A program made the translations under genes and the position numbers. The notes under the pieces were generated by a model. The model searched no databases. It had not been told where the DNA came from and saw only the letters and a program-made list of their open reading frames with translations. A stretch of DNA of 62,642 bases, taken from Roseomonas sp. HF4. GTDB taxonomy: Bacteria; Pseudomonadota; Alphaproteobacteria; Acetobacterales; Acetobacteraceae. The stretch is taken from the NCBI RefSeq assembly GCF_005222755.1, contig NZ_STGD01000020.1, positions 1-62,642 on the forward strand. The letters run 5' to 3'. Position 1 is the stretch's first letter. Each line of letters begins with the position of its first letter. This document shows, in pieces, positions 7,817-15,994 of this stretch.

Positions 7817-8559
7817 TGCCCATGTACGACATGAACGATGCCGAACTGCCGCGCGGTTCCGACCTCATCCCGGACGGCAGCTTCGTCAAGGTGACGATGG
7901 CCATCCGCAAGGGTGGTCTCGACGGCCAGGGCGAATCGGATCGCGGCCTGCTCAAGGCGACCAAGAGCCCGGGCAGCGACGTGAAGATGTTGGACTGCGA
8001 GTTCACGGTGATCGCCGGCCAGCACATTCGCCGCAAGTTCTGGCAGACCTTCACCGTCATCGGCGGGAAGGTCGACGAGCAGGGTGTCTCCATCGGCTGG
8101 AAGATCTCGAAGGGCATCTTCCGGGCGATGATCGACAGCGCCCTCAGCCTCGATCCGCAAGATATGGGCGAGGCGACCAAGGCCAAGCGCATGCTGCGGG
8201 GCCTCGCCGACCTGCATGGCATCACCTTCGCCGCCAAGGTGCGGGTCGAGCCTGCCGACGACCCGCGTTACAGCGATAGCAACCGCCTGGACCGCGTGGT
8301 GCTGCCCGGTGAGCCGGAGTACCGGCGTATCATGGATGGCGAGGCGGTGCCGGCCTCACCCACCCAGCGGGCATCGCGGCCGGCGGCGGCCGCGGTCGCA
8401 CCAGGCGGCGCGCCTGCCTGGGCCACGCCTGCCGCGTCCCAGGTGCCCGCGGCGGCGACCCGCAGTTGGGAACGTCCGGCGCCAGCCGCCCCCGCCCAGA
8501 CGGCGCCGCCGCCTGCCCCAGCGCCCATCTCGGGCGGCCCGGCCTGGCTGAACGGCTGA
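7816..8559 (+). CDS. SSB-like phage protein with disordered acidic-poor tail (247 aa)
   Basis: Residues 1-165 form a beta-rich domain (DGSFVKVTMAIRKGG, LDCEFTVIAGQHIRRKFWQT, FRAMIDSALSL, GITFAAKVRVEP) like the DUF669-type phage single-stranded-DNA-binding proteins. The C-terminal 80 residues are Ala/Pro-rich and end in GPAWLNG, like a flexible SSB tail although without the acidic DDDIPF tip. GTG (7813), ATG (7816) and ATG (7822) are all possible starts. Placed directly after the Sak4-like ATPase, it likely coats ssDNA for annealing and replication. Confidence 0.65.
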   Translation: MPMYDMNDAELPRGSDLIPDGSFVKVTMAIRKGGLDGQGESDRGLLKATKSPGSDVKMLDCEFTVIAGQHIRRKFWQTFTVIGGKVDEQGVSIGWKISKGIFRAMIDSALSLDPQDMGEATKAKRMLRGLADLHGITFAAKVRVEPADDPRYSDSNRLDRVVLPGEPEYRRIMDGEAVPASPTQRASRPAAAAVAPGGAPAWATPAASQVPAAATRSWERPAPAAPAQTAPPPAPAPISGGPAWLNG

Positions 8560-8566
8560 TGACGGC

Positions 8567-9028
8567 ATGGCCCGACGACGCTGGGCAGGGGCGCGGCCGA
8601 CACTGCGCCCCGCGGCAGCAAACCTGCCGCCCCTTCCTGGGTGCACGCCATCTGATCAGGTCCGCCGCCTCACCTGCGCCCTGTGCCGGCGCGAGGCGAA
8701 GGGCTTCGGCTATGTGCATGAGCTTCGCGTCGGTCTCCATCCGAAGCTGTCTTTCTGCTCGATGCGCTGCTGCGAAGCCGGCAGCGCTCTGGCGCGGCGG
8801 AGCGGCGGCGTGATCGATAAGACCCCGATGGAGGTGCGCGCGGTGAAGGACGCGCGACGCCCGCTCGCCGCTGTGCTGGTGGAGCTGCATCTCATGGCGC
8901 CGTTCCATGACCGCAGCGCGATGGAGATCGATCGCATCATCGAGGCCTGTGTCGATGGCTTCCAGGCATCCATGCAGCGTCAGGCCGCCGAGCGGGATCC
9001 GCTCGACGACCCGATTCCTTTTAGCTGA
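8567..9028 (+). CDS. DUF6511-like zinc-binding protein (153 aa)
   Basis: An early C-x2-C pair (CALCRREAKGFGY) and a later CSMRCC, about 30 residues apart, suggest a zinc ribbon. The second half is helical (LAAVLVELHLMAPFHD) and the C-terminus ends in RDPLDDPIPFS. That acidic-then-hydrophobic DDPIPF end closely resembles the tip of bacterial SSB proteins, so this may be an SSB-interacting or SSB-mimicking protein. The DUF6511 label is from memory of the CxxC...GFGY pattern. The N-terminal 30 residues are Arg/Pro-rich and the true start may be later. Confidence 0.6.
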   Translation: MARRRWAGARPTLRPAAANLPPLPGCTPSDQVRRLTCALCRREAKGFGYVHELRVGLHPKLSFCSMRCCEAGSALARRSGGVIDKTPMEVRAVKDARRPLAAVLVELHLMAPFHDRSAMEIDRIIEACVDGFQASMQRQAAERDPLDDPIPFS

Positions 9029-9040
9029 GGGAGCATTGCC

Positions 9041-9463
9041 ATGAGCACCGGAGAAGTTTGGCGCGATGTTCCCAGCCTGCCTGGCGTGCTGGCCAGCAGC
9101 GAGGGGCGCGTGATGATCACGCCCTACCGCGGGCTCATGCCGAACGGCGGAGAGCGCCCCTATGGCGGCACCCCAACCTTTGGCGTTTGGAACAAGCTCG
9201 ACGCGCGCTTCGTCACCACCGTCGGCGAACGCACATGGAAGGTGGCGCGCCTCATCGCCGAGGCGTTCCACGGACCGCCGCCATTCGACGGCGCCGTCGT
9301 CATGCATCTCGACGAGAACGCGGTGAACAACCGTGCGAGCAATCTGCGGTGGGGAACGCAGAAGGAGAACCTCAACGCGCCTGGCTTCCTCGATTACTGC
9401 CGTTCGAGAACCGGCGAGGACAATCCATTTTGGAAGGGTCGGCGGAAGGTCAGCGCCCGATGA
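9041..9463 (+). CDS. NUMOD4/HNH endonuclease (140 aa)
   Basis: The N-terminus EVWRDVPSLPGVLASSEGRV is the NUMOD4 DNA-recognition motif, followed by a HNH_3-type nuclease core: VARLIAEAFHG, then VVMHLDENAVNNRASNLRWG with the catalytic His and Asn residues. The end holds a second DNA-binding motif (GEDNPFWKG). GGGAG precedes the start. Such free-standing HNH enzymes are either homing nucleases in phage genomes or phage DNA-processing nucleases. It lies between early replication genes and shares ATGA with the next gene. Confidence 0.88.
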   Translation: MSTGEVWRDVPSLPGVLASSEGRVMITPYRGLMPNGGERPYGGTPTFGVWNKLDARFVTTVGERTWKVARLIAEAFHGPPPFDGAVVMHLDENAVNNRASNLRWGTQKENLNAPGFLDYCRSRTGEDNPFWKGRRKVSAR

Positions 9464-10233
9464 TCCTCGACCTGAACCACGGCTCCAGGCTGGTCTACGG
9501 CCGCGTCGCAGCTGACACCGCCAACACCACTGCGCGCATCAATGTGCACGTCGACGCCGCGCTGGTCGCGCGGAACCGTCAGCAGCGTCCGCGCGACTAT
9601 CTCGGCGGCAGTCGGGTCGGCGAGGCCTGCGCGCGCAAGCTGGTCTATGAGGTGGCCCACACGCCGAAGGATGCGGGCCGGGACTTCGATGGCAGCATCC
9701 TGCGCATCTTCGATGCCGGACACCAGTTCGAGGCGTTGTCCATCCGCTGGCTCCGCCAAGCGGGCTTCGATCTGCGCGATCGCGGTACCGAGGGCGAGCA
9801 GTTCGGCTTTGCCGCAGCAGGCGGAAAACTGCGTGGCCATGCCGACGGCGTCATCGTGGCCGGGCCCGATGTCGGCATCCGCTGGCCCTCGCTCTGGGAG
9901 CATAAGGCGCTCGGCCAGAAATCGTGGAACGACCTCGTCAAGCACGGGCTGCGCCAGTCCAAGCCGATCTACTTCGCGCAGGTGCAGCTCTACATGGCCT
10001 ATCTCGAACTCGAGGTGGCGCTGCTCACCGCGCTGAACCGCGACACGCTGGCGCTGCACCACGAGGCGGTGCCCTTCGACGCGGCCGAGGCGCAGCGCCT
10101 GTCCGACCGCGCCGTCGACATCCTCCGCGCTGCTGACGGCGGCGAACTCCCGCCGCGCATCGCGCAGGCCCGCGATTTCTACCTTTGCCGCTTCTGTCCC
10201 TATGCCGCGCGTTGCTGGGAGGCGCCCGCATGA
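9460..10233 (+). CDS. Cas4/RecB-like PD-(D/E)XK nuclease with C-terminal cysteine cluster (257 aa)
   Basis: The start at 9460 is chosen because its ATG overlaps the HNH stop (ATGA) and the homologous region begins soon after; the frame is open much further upstream but overlaps the HNH gene there. The active site is visible as GHADGVIV (Asp) and LWEHKAL (Glu-x-Lys). A cysteine cluster YLCRFCPYAARCWEA closes the protein, as in Fe-S-containing Cas4/AddB-like nucleases. It probably resects DNA ends for the Sak4/SSB recombination system or processes replication intermediates. Confidence 0.85.
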   Translation: MILDLNHGSRLVYGRVAADTANTTARINVHVDAALVARNRQQRPRDYLGGSRVGEACARKLVYEVAHTPKDAGRDFDGSILRIFDAGHQFEALSIRWLRQAGFDLRDRGTEGEQFGFAAAGGKLRGHADGVIVAGPDVGIRWPSLWEHKALGQKSWNDLVKHGLRQSKPIYFAQVQLYMAYLELEVALLTALNRDTLALHHEAVPFDAAEAQRLSDRAVDILRAADGGELPPRIAQARDFYLCRFCPYAARCWEAPA

Positions 10234-11522
10234 GCTTCACCCCATCTCCCCAACAAGCGGACGCCATCCGCGCCATCGTGGACTGGTTCCAGAACCGGAC
10301 GCACCAGCAGCAGGTGTTCCGGCTGTTCGGCTATGCCGGCAGCGGCAAGAGCACCGTGATCACTTACGCCATGCAGGCGATCGGCATCGACGTCGCAGCC
10401 AGCGGTGACGAGGAGGATGCGGCACCCCGCCGCATTCTCTTCGCGGCCTTCACCGGCAAGGCGGCGCTGGTCATGACCCGCAAGGGCACGCCTGCCTCCA
10501 CGATCCACTCGCTGATCTATCGTGTCTCGGAGGCGACGCCCGAGGAGATTGACCGCGTCGAGCGGGACCTCCTCGATCTGCAGCGTGGCCTCGGCCGCAT
10601 GGCACCCGCCGAACGCGCCTTCGCGGAGATTCAGATCAGCAAGCTGCAACTGCGCCTGGCCGACATCCACAAGCCCACCTTCCTGCTGAACGAGCAATCG
10701 CTGGTACGGGATGCCGATCTCATCGTGCTGGACGAGGTGTCGATGGTCGGGCCCGAGATGGCCGCCGATCTGCTGGCCTTCGGCAAACCTATCCTGGTGC
10801 TGGGCGATCCCGGGCAGCTGCCCCCCATCAAGGGCACCGGCGCCTTCACGGAGGCAAAGCCGGACATCATGCTCACCGAGATCCACCGCCAGGCCGGCGA
10901 GAGCGCGATCATCCGCCTCGCCACCATGGCGCGGCAGGGCATCGACATCCCGCCCGGTGAGCATGATGCGCATGTCTGGAAGCTGCCGCGCAATGCGGTA
11001 CGACCCGAGCAGATGCTGCGCGGTGGCCAAGTCATCTGCGGCCGCAACGACACGCGGCGCTGGCTCAACAGCCAGATCAAGCAGGCCGCCGGCTTTCCCG
11101 CACCCTATCCCGCGGGCCAGGACGAGAAGCTCATCTGCCTGAAGAACCGTCACGACCTGAGCCTGGTCAACGGCATGTTCCTGTCGCTGGCGGAGATCCG
11201 GCACGAGAGCGATCTGGCCTTCTCGGCCACCATCACCACGGAGGATGGCGTCGCCATCTCCGGCCGGCACCGCTTCTACAAAGGCCACTACGACGACCAC
11301 GTCCGTTACGACCGGGAGCGGCTGACCCGCGACTACCGCGAGATGCGCGGGTTGATTGAGAGCAGCTGGGGCTATGCCATCACCTGCCACAAGGCCCAGG
11401 GCAGCCAGTGGGAGAACGTCGTCGTCTATGACGATGGGCTGAGCCGCACCGCGGAGGACCGCAACCGCTGGCTCTACACCGCCATCACGCGCGCGGAACG
11501 CGGGCTGGTGATCCTTGATTGA
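10230..11522 (+). CDS. RecD/Dda-like superfamily 1 helicase (430 aa)
   Basis: Motif I GYAGSGKST lies near residue 35, motif II LIVLDEVSMVG near 170, motif III LVLGDPGQLPPIKG near 195, and the C-terminal motifs AITCHKAQGSQW and LYTAITRAERGLVIL complete an SF1B 5'-3' helicase. The size is like T4 Dda and smaller than RecD. The start at 10230 overlaps the upstream nuclease stop (ATGA). With the preceding nuclease it may act as a RecBCD/AddAB-like end-processing pair, or it may serve replication restart. Confidence 0.92.
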   Translation: MSFTPSPQQADAIRAIVDWFQNRTHQQQVFRLFGYAGSGKSTVITYAMQAIGIDVAASGDEEDAAPRRILFAAFTGKAALVMTRKGTPASTIHSLIYRVSEATPEEIDRVERDLLDLQRGLGRMAPAERAFAEIQISKLQLRLADIHKPTFLLNEQSLVRDADLIVLDEVSMVGPEMAADLLAFGKPILVLGDPGQLPPIKGTGAFTEAKPDIMLTEIHRQAGESAIIRLATMARQGIDIPPGEHDAHVWKLPRNAVRPEQMLRGGQVICGRNDTRRWLNSQIKQAAGFPAPYPAGQDEKLICLKNRHDLSLVNGMFLSLAEIRHESDLAFSATITTEDGVAISGRHRFYKGHYDDHVRYDRERLTRDYREMRGLIESSWGYAITCHKAQGSQWENVVVYDDGLSRTAEDRNRWLYTAITRAERGLVILD

Positions 11523-14466
11523 CCTGAACGACGCGGCGGCGCCCGCGCCCGCCCTTCGCTATGACCTCGACGCCATCGCGGCCAGGCTACGCGACACGGC
11601 CCATGCGTGGGTGCCTGGGCTGTTCCCCAATGGGCGGCGCCAGGGCGACGAATGGCGGCTGGCCAATATCCAGGGCGCACCGCCGCGCCAGTCCGGCTCC
11701 TGCGTGATCATGCTGGCCGGCGAGCATGCTGGCGACTGGCACGACTTCGATGGTGCTCAGGGCGGTGGGCCGTTCAGCACGCTGGAGCACGGCACCGGCC
11801 TGTCCGGGCGCCTGCTATTTGCCGAGGCGGCGGCGCGGGTCGGTTGGACGGGCGAGGCACCCGCGCGGCAGGAGCCACCGCCGCAGCGCAAGGCCGAGCG
11901 CGACATGACGCACGAGATCGGCTTCGTGCGGGAGCACGCGGTGCCGATCGCGGGCACGCCCGCCGATCACTACCTTCAGGGCCGCGGCCTGACCGTGCCG
12001 CCCGATGCCGACCTGCTGTTTCATCCCGACCTGACGAACTTCGAGACCAAGACCGGCTATCTGGCGATGATCGGCCTGGTGCGTGATGTCGCCGGCGAGG
12101 TGATCGCGCTCCATCGCACCTATCTCCAGCAGGATGGCGGCGCTGTCCGCAAGGCCGATGTCCCCAAGCCGCGCATGATGATGGGCAAGGTTGGCGGTGG
12201 CGCGGTGCGGCTGGCGCCAATCGGCGCGCACGGCGTGCTCGGGCTCTGCGAGGGTATCGAGACCGGCCTCGCCGCCATGGTCGCCTGCCCCGGCCTGCCC
12301 GTCTGGGCCACGCTCTCCACCTCCGGCCTCGAGCAGGTGCAGCTGCCGCCCGAGGCCCGGCGCATCGTGATTCTGGCCGACCATGATATCTCGGGCGCCG
12401 GCATGCGCGCCGCCGATGCACTCGCCGGCCGCCTTCGCCGCAATGGCATCATCACCGCCATCGCCATGCCGCCGCAGCAGGGCGACGACTTCAACGACAT
12501 GCTCGGCCGGGATGGTGCTGAGGCGCTGGCCACTTTGGTCGATGCCGCGCTGCGCGGTGCCGCCACGCCGCCGTCCGCAGCGGAGGACGAGACGGGCCGG
12601 CACCTTCCGCTCGGCTTCCTGGAGCCGACGACGGCTTTGCCCGTGCTGCGCGCCGATGAGGGCAATCTCCGCCGCGCCACCGACCACGCCTGGAGCGCAA
12701 TTCTCGCCTCCAATCGCACGCCCTGGCTATTCCGCCTCGGCGGCCTGCCCAGCTGGGTCACGCCGGATGATGAGGGCCTGCCGGTCGCCGCCACCGTCTC
12801 GGAGGAGCGGCTGCGCCACATGCTGGCCAAGCTGGCGGATTGGCGGAAGGTCAACGTCAAGGGCGATGCCATCCCCGCGCCGCCGCCCACCGGCGTGGTG
12901 AAATCCCTGCTCGCCACCCCGGATCCCGGCCTGCCCATACTCGCCGGCATCGTCACCACGCCGGTGTTCGGGCGAGGCGGGGTGTTGCTCACCGAACCGG
13001 GCTACCACCCGGACGCTCGCCTGCTCTATCGCCCGACCATGGGCTTTCGCCTGCCAGCGGTTCCCGATCGGCCTTCGTCTCAGGACATCACCGCGGCGCG
13101 CTCCCTGCTGCTGGATGACCTGCTGGGCGACTTTCCCTTCACCAGCACCGCAGAGCGCGCCCATGCGCTGGCGCTGCTGCTGCTGAGCTTTCTTCGCGCC
13201 ATGATCGATGGCCCGACGCCGCTGCATCTGATCGAGAAGCCCACGCCCGGCACCGGCGCCACGCTCATGGTGGACGTGATCGCCACCGTGCTGACCGGCG
13301 TCGGCGCCTCCGTCATGACCGAAGGCCGCGACGATGAGGAATGGCGCAAGCGCCTCACCGCCAAGCTGCGGCAGATCCCCTCGCTAATCCTGATCGACAA
13401 TCTGCGCGAGCAGTTGGACAGCTCCGCCCTCGCTGCGGCGCTCACCGCGCCCTTCTGGGAGGATCGCATCCTCGGGCAGTCCGACATGACGCGGCTGCCT
13501 ATCCGCTGCGTCTGGGTCGCCACCGGCAACAATCCCACCTTCTCGAACGAGATGGCGCGGCGCCTGGTCCGCATCCGGCTCGACGCGCACACCGACCAGC
13601 CCTGGCGCCGCGACAGCTTCCGCCACCCCGACCTCATGGTCTGGGTGCGCGCCAATCGCGGCCGGCTCGTCGCGGCCTGTCTCACCCTGTGCCAGGCATG
13701 GCTCGTGGCAGGCCGGCCGCGTGGTGGTCGCAGCCTTGGCAGCTATGAAATCTGGGCGCAGACGCTGGGTGGCGTGCTGGAGGTGGCCGGCATCGAGGGC
13801 TTCCTCGGCAACCTCGACGAGATGATGGCGGCGTCCGACAGTGAAGGCGGCGCCTGGCGCTCGCTCGTCGCCACCTGGTGGGATCGCTTCGGCACGGCAG
13901 AGGTCACCACCAGCGACCTGATCGGTCACGCGCGAAACATCGAACCCGCACTGCCGATCTCCGCCAAGGACGAGCAGGGGCAGAAAATCCGCCTCGGTCG
14001 CGGCCTCAGCAAGCTGCGCGATCGTGGCTTCCGCGTCGCCGGCCGGCTCATCCACCTGCGGCAAGGGCAGGTCTCACACGGCGCGCAGCGCTGGAAGCTG
14101 GAGGTCGCGCCCCAGGGTGGCCGCGATTCATCCTCCCTTTCCTCCCCGGGTGCCGCTCAGGCGGGGAGGATATTGGGCCCTGAAGGCATATCCTCCCCTT
14201 ATTCTCCCCGGAACGATCGCGCTGTAAGCCAGGAAAAGCCTGGGGCCGGGGAGGAAGGGGAGAAAGGGGAGGATATTTCCACCCCCTACACATGCGCGCA
14301 CGCGCGCGCACACATGAAGGGAGAGCCGGGAATTTCCTCCCCTTTCTCCCCTTCCTCCCCAAACGCTGCTGAAAGCTGGGTTTCCGGCGGGGAGGATATG
14401 TCGGAGGCAAGAACGCATCCTCCCCATCCTCCCCGACCCCCTTCCTGGCTGGACGGGGTGCCGTAA
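11515..14466 (+). CDS. Phage primase/helicase: Toprim domain plus degenerate P-loop ATPase-like domain (983 aa)
   Basis: The gene begins with TTG and overlaps the helicase by eight bases. Residues about 40-130 hold a primase-associated region (WHDFDGAQGG). The Toprim core has LGLCEGIETGL near 245 and the DxD motif in VILADHDISGAG near 287, followed by GDDFNDML. The second half (about 380-800) looks like an ATPase of the primase-helicase type. Its Walker A position reads PTPGTGATL with Ala where Lys is expected, and SLILIDNLRE (Walker B-like) and VWVATGNNPTFS (sensor-like) follow. The last 120 residues are Ser/Pro/Gly-rich and encoded by repeated CCTCCCC/GGGGAGG DNA. It probably primes and drives phage DNA replication. 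Confidence 0.82.
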   Translation: MIDLNDAAAPAPALRYDLDAIAARLRDTAHAWVPGLFPNGRRQGDEWRLANIQGAPPRQSGSCVIMLAGEHAGDWHDFDGAQGGGPFSTLEHGTGLSGRLLFAEAAARVGWTGEAPARQEPPPQRKAERDMTHEIGFVREHAVPIAGTPADHYLQGRGLTVPPDADLLFHPDLTNFETKTGYLAMIGLVRDVAGEVIALHRTYLQQDGGAVRKADVPKPRMMMGKVGGGAVRLAPIGAHGVLGLCEGIETGLAAMVACPGLPVWATLSTSGLEQVQLPPEARRIVILADHDISGAGMRAADALAGRLRRNGIITAIAMPPQQGDDFNDMLGRDGAEALATLVDAALRGAATPPSAAEDETGRHLPLGFLEPTTALPVLRADEGNLRRATDHAWSAILASNRTPWLFRLGGLPSWVTPDDEGLPVAATVSEERLRHMLAKLADWRKVNVKGDAIPAPPPTGVVKSLLATPDPGLPILAGIVTTPVFGRGGVLLTEPGYHPDARLLYRPTMGFRLPAVPDRPSSQDITAARSLLLDDLLGDFPFTSTAERAHALALLLLSFLRAMIDGPTPLHLIEKPTPGTGATLMVDVIATVLTGVGASVMTEGRDDEEWRKRLTAKLRQIPSLILIDNLREQLDSSALAAALTAPFWEDRILGQSDMTRLPIRCVWVATGNNPTFSNEMARRLVRIRLDAHTDQPWRRDSFRHPDLMVWVRANRGRLVAACLTLCQAWLVAGRPRGGRSLGSYEIWAQTLGGVLEVAGIEGFLGNLDEMMAASDSEGGAWRSLVATWWDRFGTAEVTTSDLIGHARNIEPALPISAKDEQGQKIRLGRGLSKLRDRGFRVAGRLIHLRQGQVSHGAQRWKLEVAPQGGRDSSSLSSPGAAQAGRILGPEGISSPYSPRNDRAVSQEKPGAGEEGEKGEDISTPYTCAHARAHMKGEPGISSPFSPSSPNAAESWVSGGEDMSEARTHPPHPPRPPSWLDGVP
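14163..14399. repeat. Iteron-like 11-mers in the 3' end of the primase gene (candidate phage origin)
   Basis: GGGGAGGATAT occurs at 14163-14173, 14266-14276 and 14389-14399, and its exact complement ATATCCTCCCC at 14188-14198, so the first pair forms an 11+14+11 inverted repeat. Related ATCCTCCCC and TTCCTCCCC copies lie around 14330-14435. The block falls in the low-complexity tail of the replication gene, a place where several phages keep their origin (as lambda does inside O). Origin function is inferred. Confidence 0.5.
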
Positions 14467-14595
14467 TGCGCCGCCCGCACAGCACCGGCCCACCCGTGAT
14501 GAGCCCAATCCCGAAAGCCGGGCAGCGACGACGAGCTCCGCCAAGAACCGCGCCGTCGCCGCCCTCACCAGGATCATCCCCTCTCGGAGACCACC

Positions 14596-15144
14596 ATGGC
14601 AGTCGCAACTCTCACCATGCCCGCCGCCCATGCAAGCGGCCCGCCCATCACCCTCCCGCCCGCAATAAGCCTCGGACACCACGCCGTGCTCGCCTTGGAT
14701 CTCGGCACCACCACCGGCTGGGCCCTGCGGTCACACGACGGCGGCATCACCTCCGGCACCATGACCTTCAGGCCGACTCGCTTCGAAGGCGGTGGGATGC
14801 GCTTTCTGCGCTTCCGCGGATGGCTGGCCGAGGTCGCCGCTCTGTCCGGCGGCGTGGCGCGGATCGTATTCGAGGAAGTCCGCGCGCATGCCGGCACCGA
14901 TGCGGCGCACATCTACGGCGGCTTCCTCGGCATGCTGACCGCTTGGTGCGAGGAGCACGACGTCCCCTACGAGGGCGTTCCGGTCGGCACGATCAAGCGC
15001 TACGCCACCGGCAAGGGCAACGCCGACAAGGTAAAGATGGTCGCCGCCATCGAGGCGCGCGGCTTCGCGCCAGCCGACGACAATGAAGCGGATGCCATCG
15101 CGCTGCTGCTCTGGGCGACCGACCCCACAGGAGGCCGCGCATGA
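14596..15144 (+). CDS. RuvC-like Holliday-junction resolvase (182 aa)
   Basis: A ribonuclease H-like fold is indicated by the first acidic motif VLALDLGTTTGWAL (near residue 32), the second acidic motif RIVFEEVRAH, the middle segment IYGGFLGML, and the last DNEADAIALLL motif with paired acids. This is the RuvC arrangement common in alphaproteobacterial phages. GGAGA lies eight bases before the ATG. It should resolve branched DNA before packaging. Between this gene and the primase (14467-14595) I see no convincing gene. Confidence 0.82.
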   Translation: MAVATLTMPAAHASGPPITLPPAISLGHHAVLALDLGTTTGWALRSHDGGITSGTMTFRPTRFEGGGMRFLRFRGWLAEVAALSGGVARIVFEEVRAHAGTDAAHIYGGFLGMLTAWCEEHDVPYEGVPVGTIKRYATGKGNADKVKMVAAIEARGFAPADDNEADAIALLLWATDPTGGRA

Positions 15145-15371
15145 GCATGCACGGCGCACCGCTGCCGCCCCGCTCCTGCCTCGACCGCGGCACGCGCAGC
15201 CCCACCAACGATAGCGAAGTGAACGCCATGCGCGCCGCCGCGTGGCATCGGCATGGCGTGGTCGCGCTGCCAGTCGCAGACATCACGGACGATTGGCTGC
15301 GTCAGGCCATCACCAACGAAGCCAATCGGCGCTGGGGGCGTCGCAATGGGGAGAACCACCATGGCCGGTAA
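15141..15371 (+). CDS. Small unrecognised prophage protein (76 aa)
   Basis: The start overlaps the RuvC-like stop (ATGA) and the end overlaps the next gene by 11 bases, supporting translation within the early operon. The body contains EVNAMRAAAWHRHGVVALPV and ITDDWLRQAITNEANRRWGR, probably two helices. No motif identifies a function. Confidence 0.55.
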   Translation: MSMHGAPLPPRSCLDRGTRSPTNDSEVNAMRAAAWHRHGVVALPVADITDDWLRQAITNEANRRWGRRNGENHHGR

Positions 15372-15912
15372 GCGCAAGCCCAAGGTGCCGAAGCCGAAGC
15401 ACGACGATCTGGCGACGCCGTCGAAGTGGCGGCTGCAGCATGGCCCGGTGGGCGAGCCTGTGCGCGAAGCCGACCCCGAGACAGGATTGCCGGTCGTGCA
15501 TAGGCGCGCAATCGACACGCTCGGGCAGATGCTCGCCAACGGCACCATCACCCAGGACATGCACGATGCCGGCGCGGTGTTCCGCTCGCAGTTCCGCATT
15601 GCGGCACTGGACGTCGTGCGGTCGATGCCGCTGATCCGCGTACCGGGCAGTGGCGAGGCCATGACGGATCGGCAGATGGTCGCGCGCGAGCGGGTGGCGC
15701 GCGCGATGACGGCGTTGGGCGGTTTCGACAGCGCCGCCGGGTCGATCGTCTGGCACGTGGTCGGCCTCGAGTGTTCAGTCCGCGAATGGGCGCAGCGCCA
15801 GGGATGGGGTGGGCGCAGCGTCGGCCACGCCCAGGCGCAGGGGATGCTGGTGGCCGCGCTGGGCGTGCTGACTGTGGTGTACGGGCTCGCACCACGGCAG
15901 CGGGCTGCTTAG
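15361..15912 (+). CDS. DUF6456-like protein, possible late transcription regulator (183 aa)
   Basis: The start at 15361 has GGGGAGA upstream; the frame is open earlier but overlaps the previous gene. A Lys/Pro-rich N-terminus is followed by a helical core. The C-terminal half has VARERVARAMTALGGFDSAA, IVWHVVGLECSVREWAQRQG and a final helix LVAALGVLTVVYG, which resembles an HTH in DUF6456 proteins (recalled pattern ERR...GWPARSG...L..AL..L..HYG). As the last gene of the early block it could control late transcription, as antiterminators do in lambdoid phages. Function uncertain. Confidence 0.5.
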   Translation: MAGKRKPKVPKPKHDDLATPSKWRLQHGPVGEPVREADPETGLPVVHRRAIDTLGQMLANGTITQDMHDAGAVFRSQFRIAALDVVRSMPLIRVPGSGEAMTDRQMVARERVARAMTALGGFDSAAGSIVWHVVGLECSVREWAQRQGWGGRSVGHAQAQGMLVAALGVLTVVYGLAPRQRAA

Positions 15913-15994
15913 GGCGCTCGTCGCGCGAAGTGATTCACTCCGCCTCGACCCGCGCGAGGCGTATCATGATTCGACCGCAAGGAGATCCACAGCC

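Noticed and set aside
9058..9459. Upstream extension of the Cas4/RecB-like nuclease frame
   Set aside because: It lies antiphase over the NUMOD4/HNH gene and is Arg-rich; the ATGA-coupled start at 9460 fits the nuclease domain.
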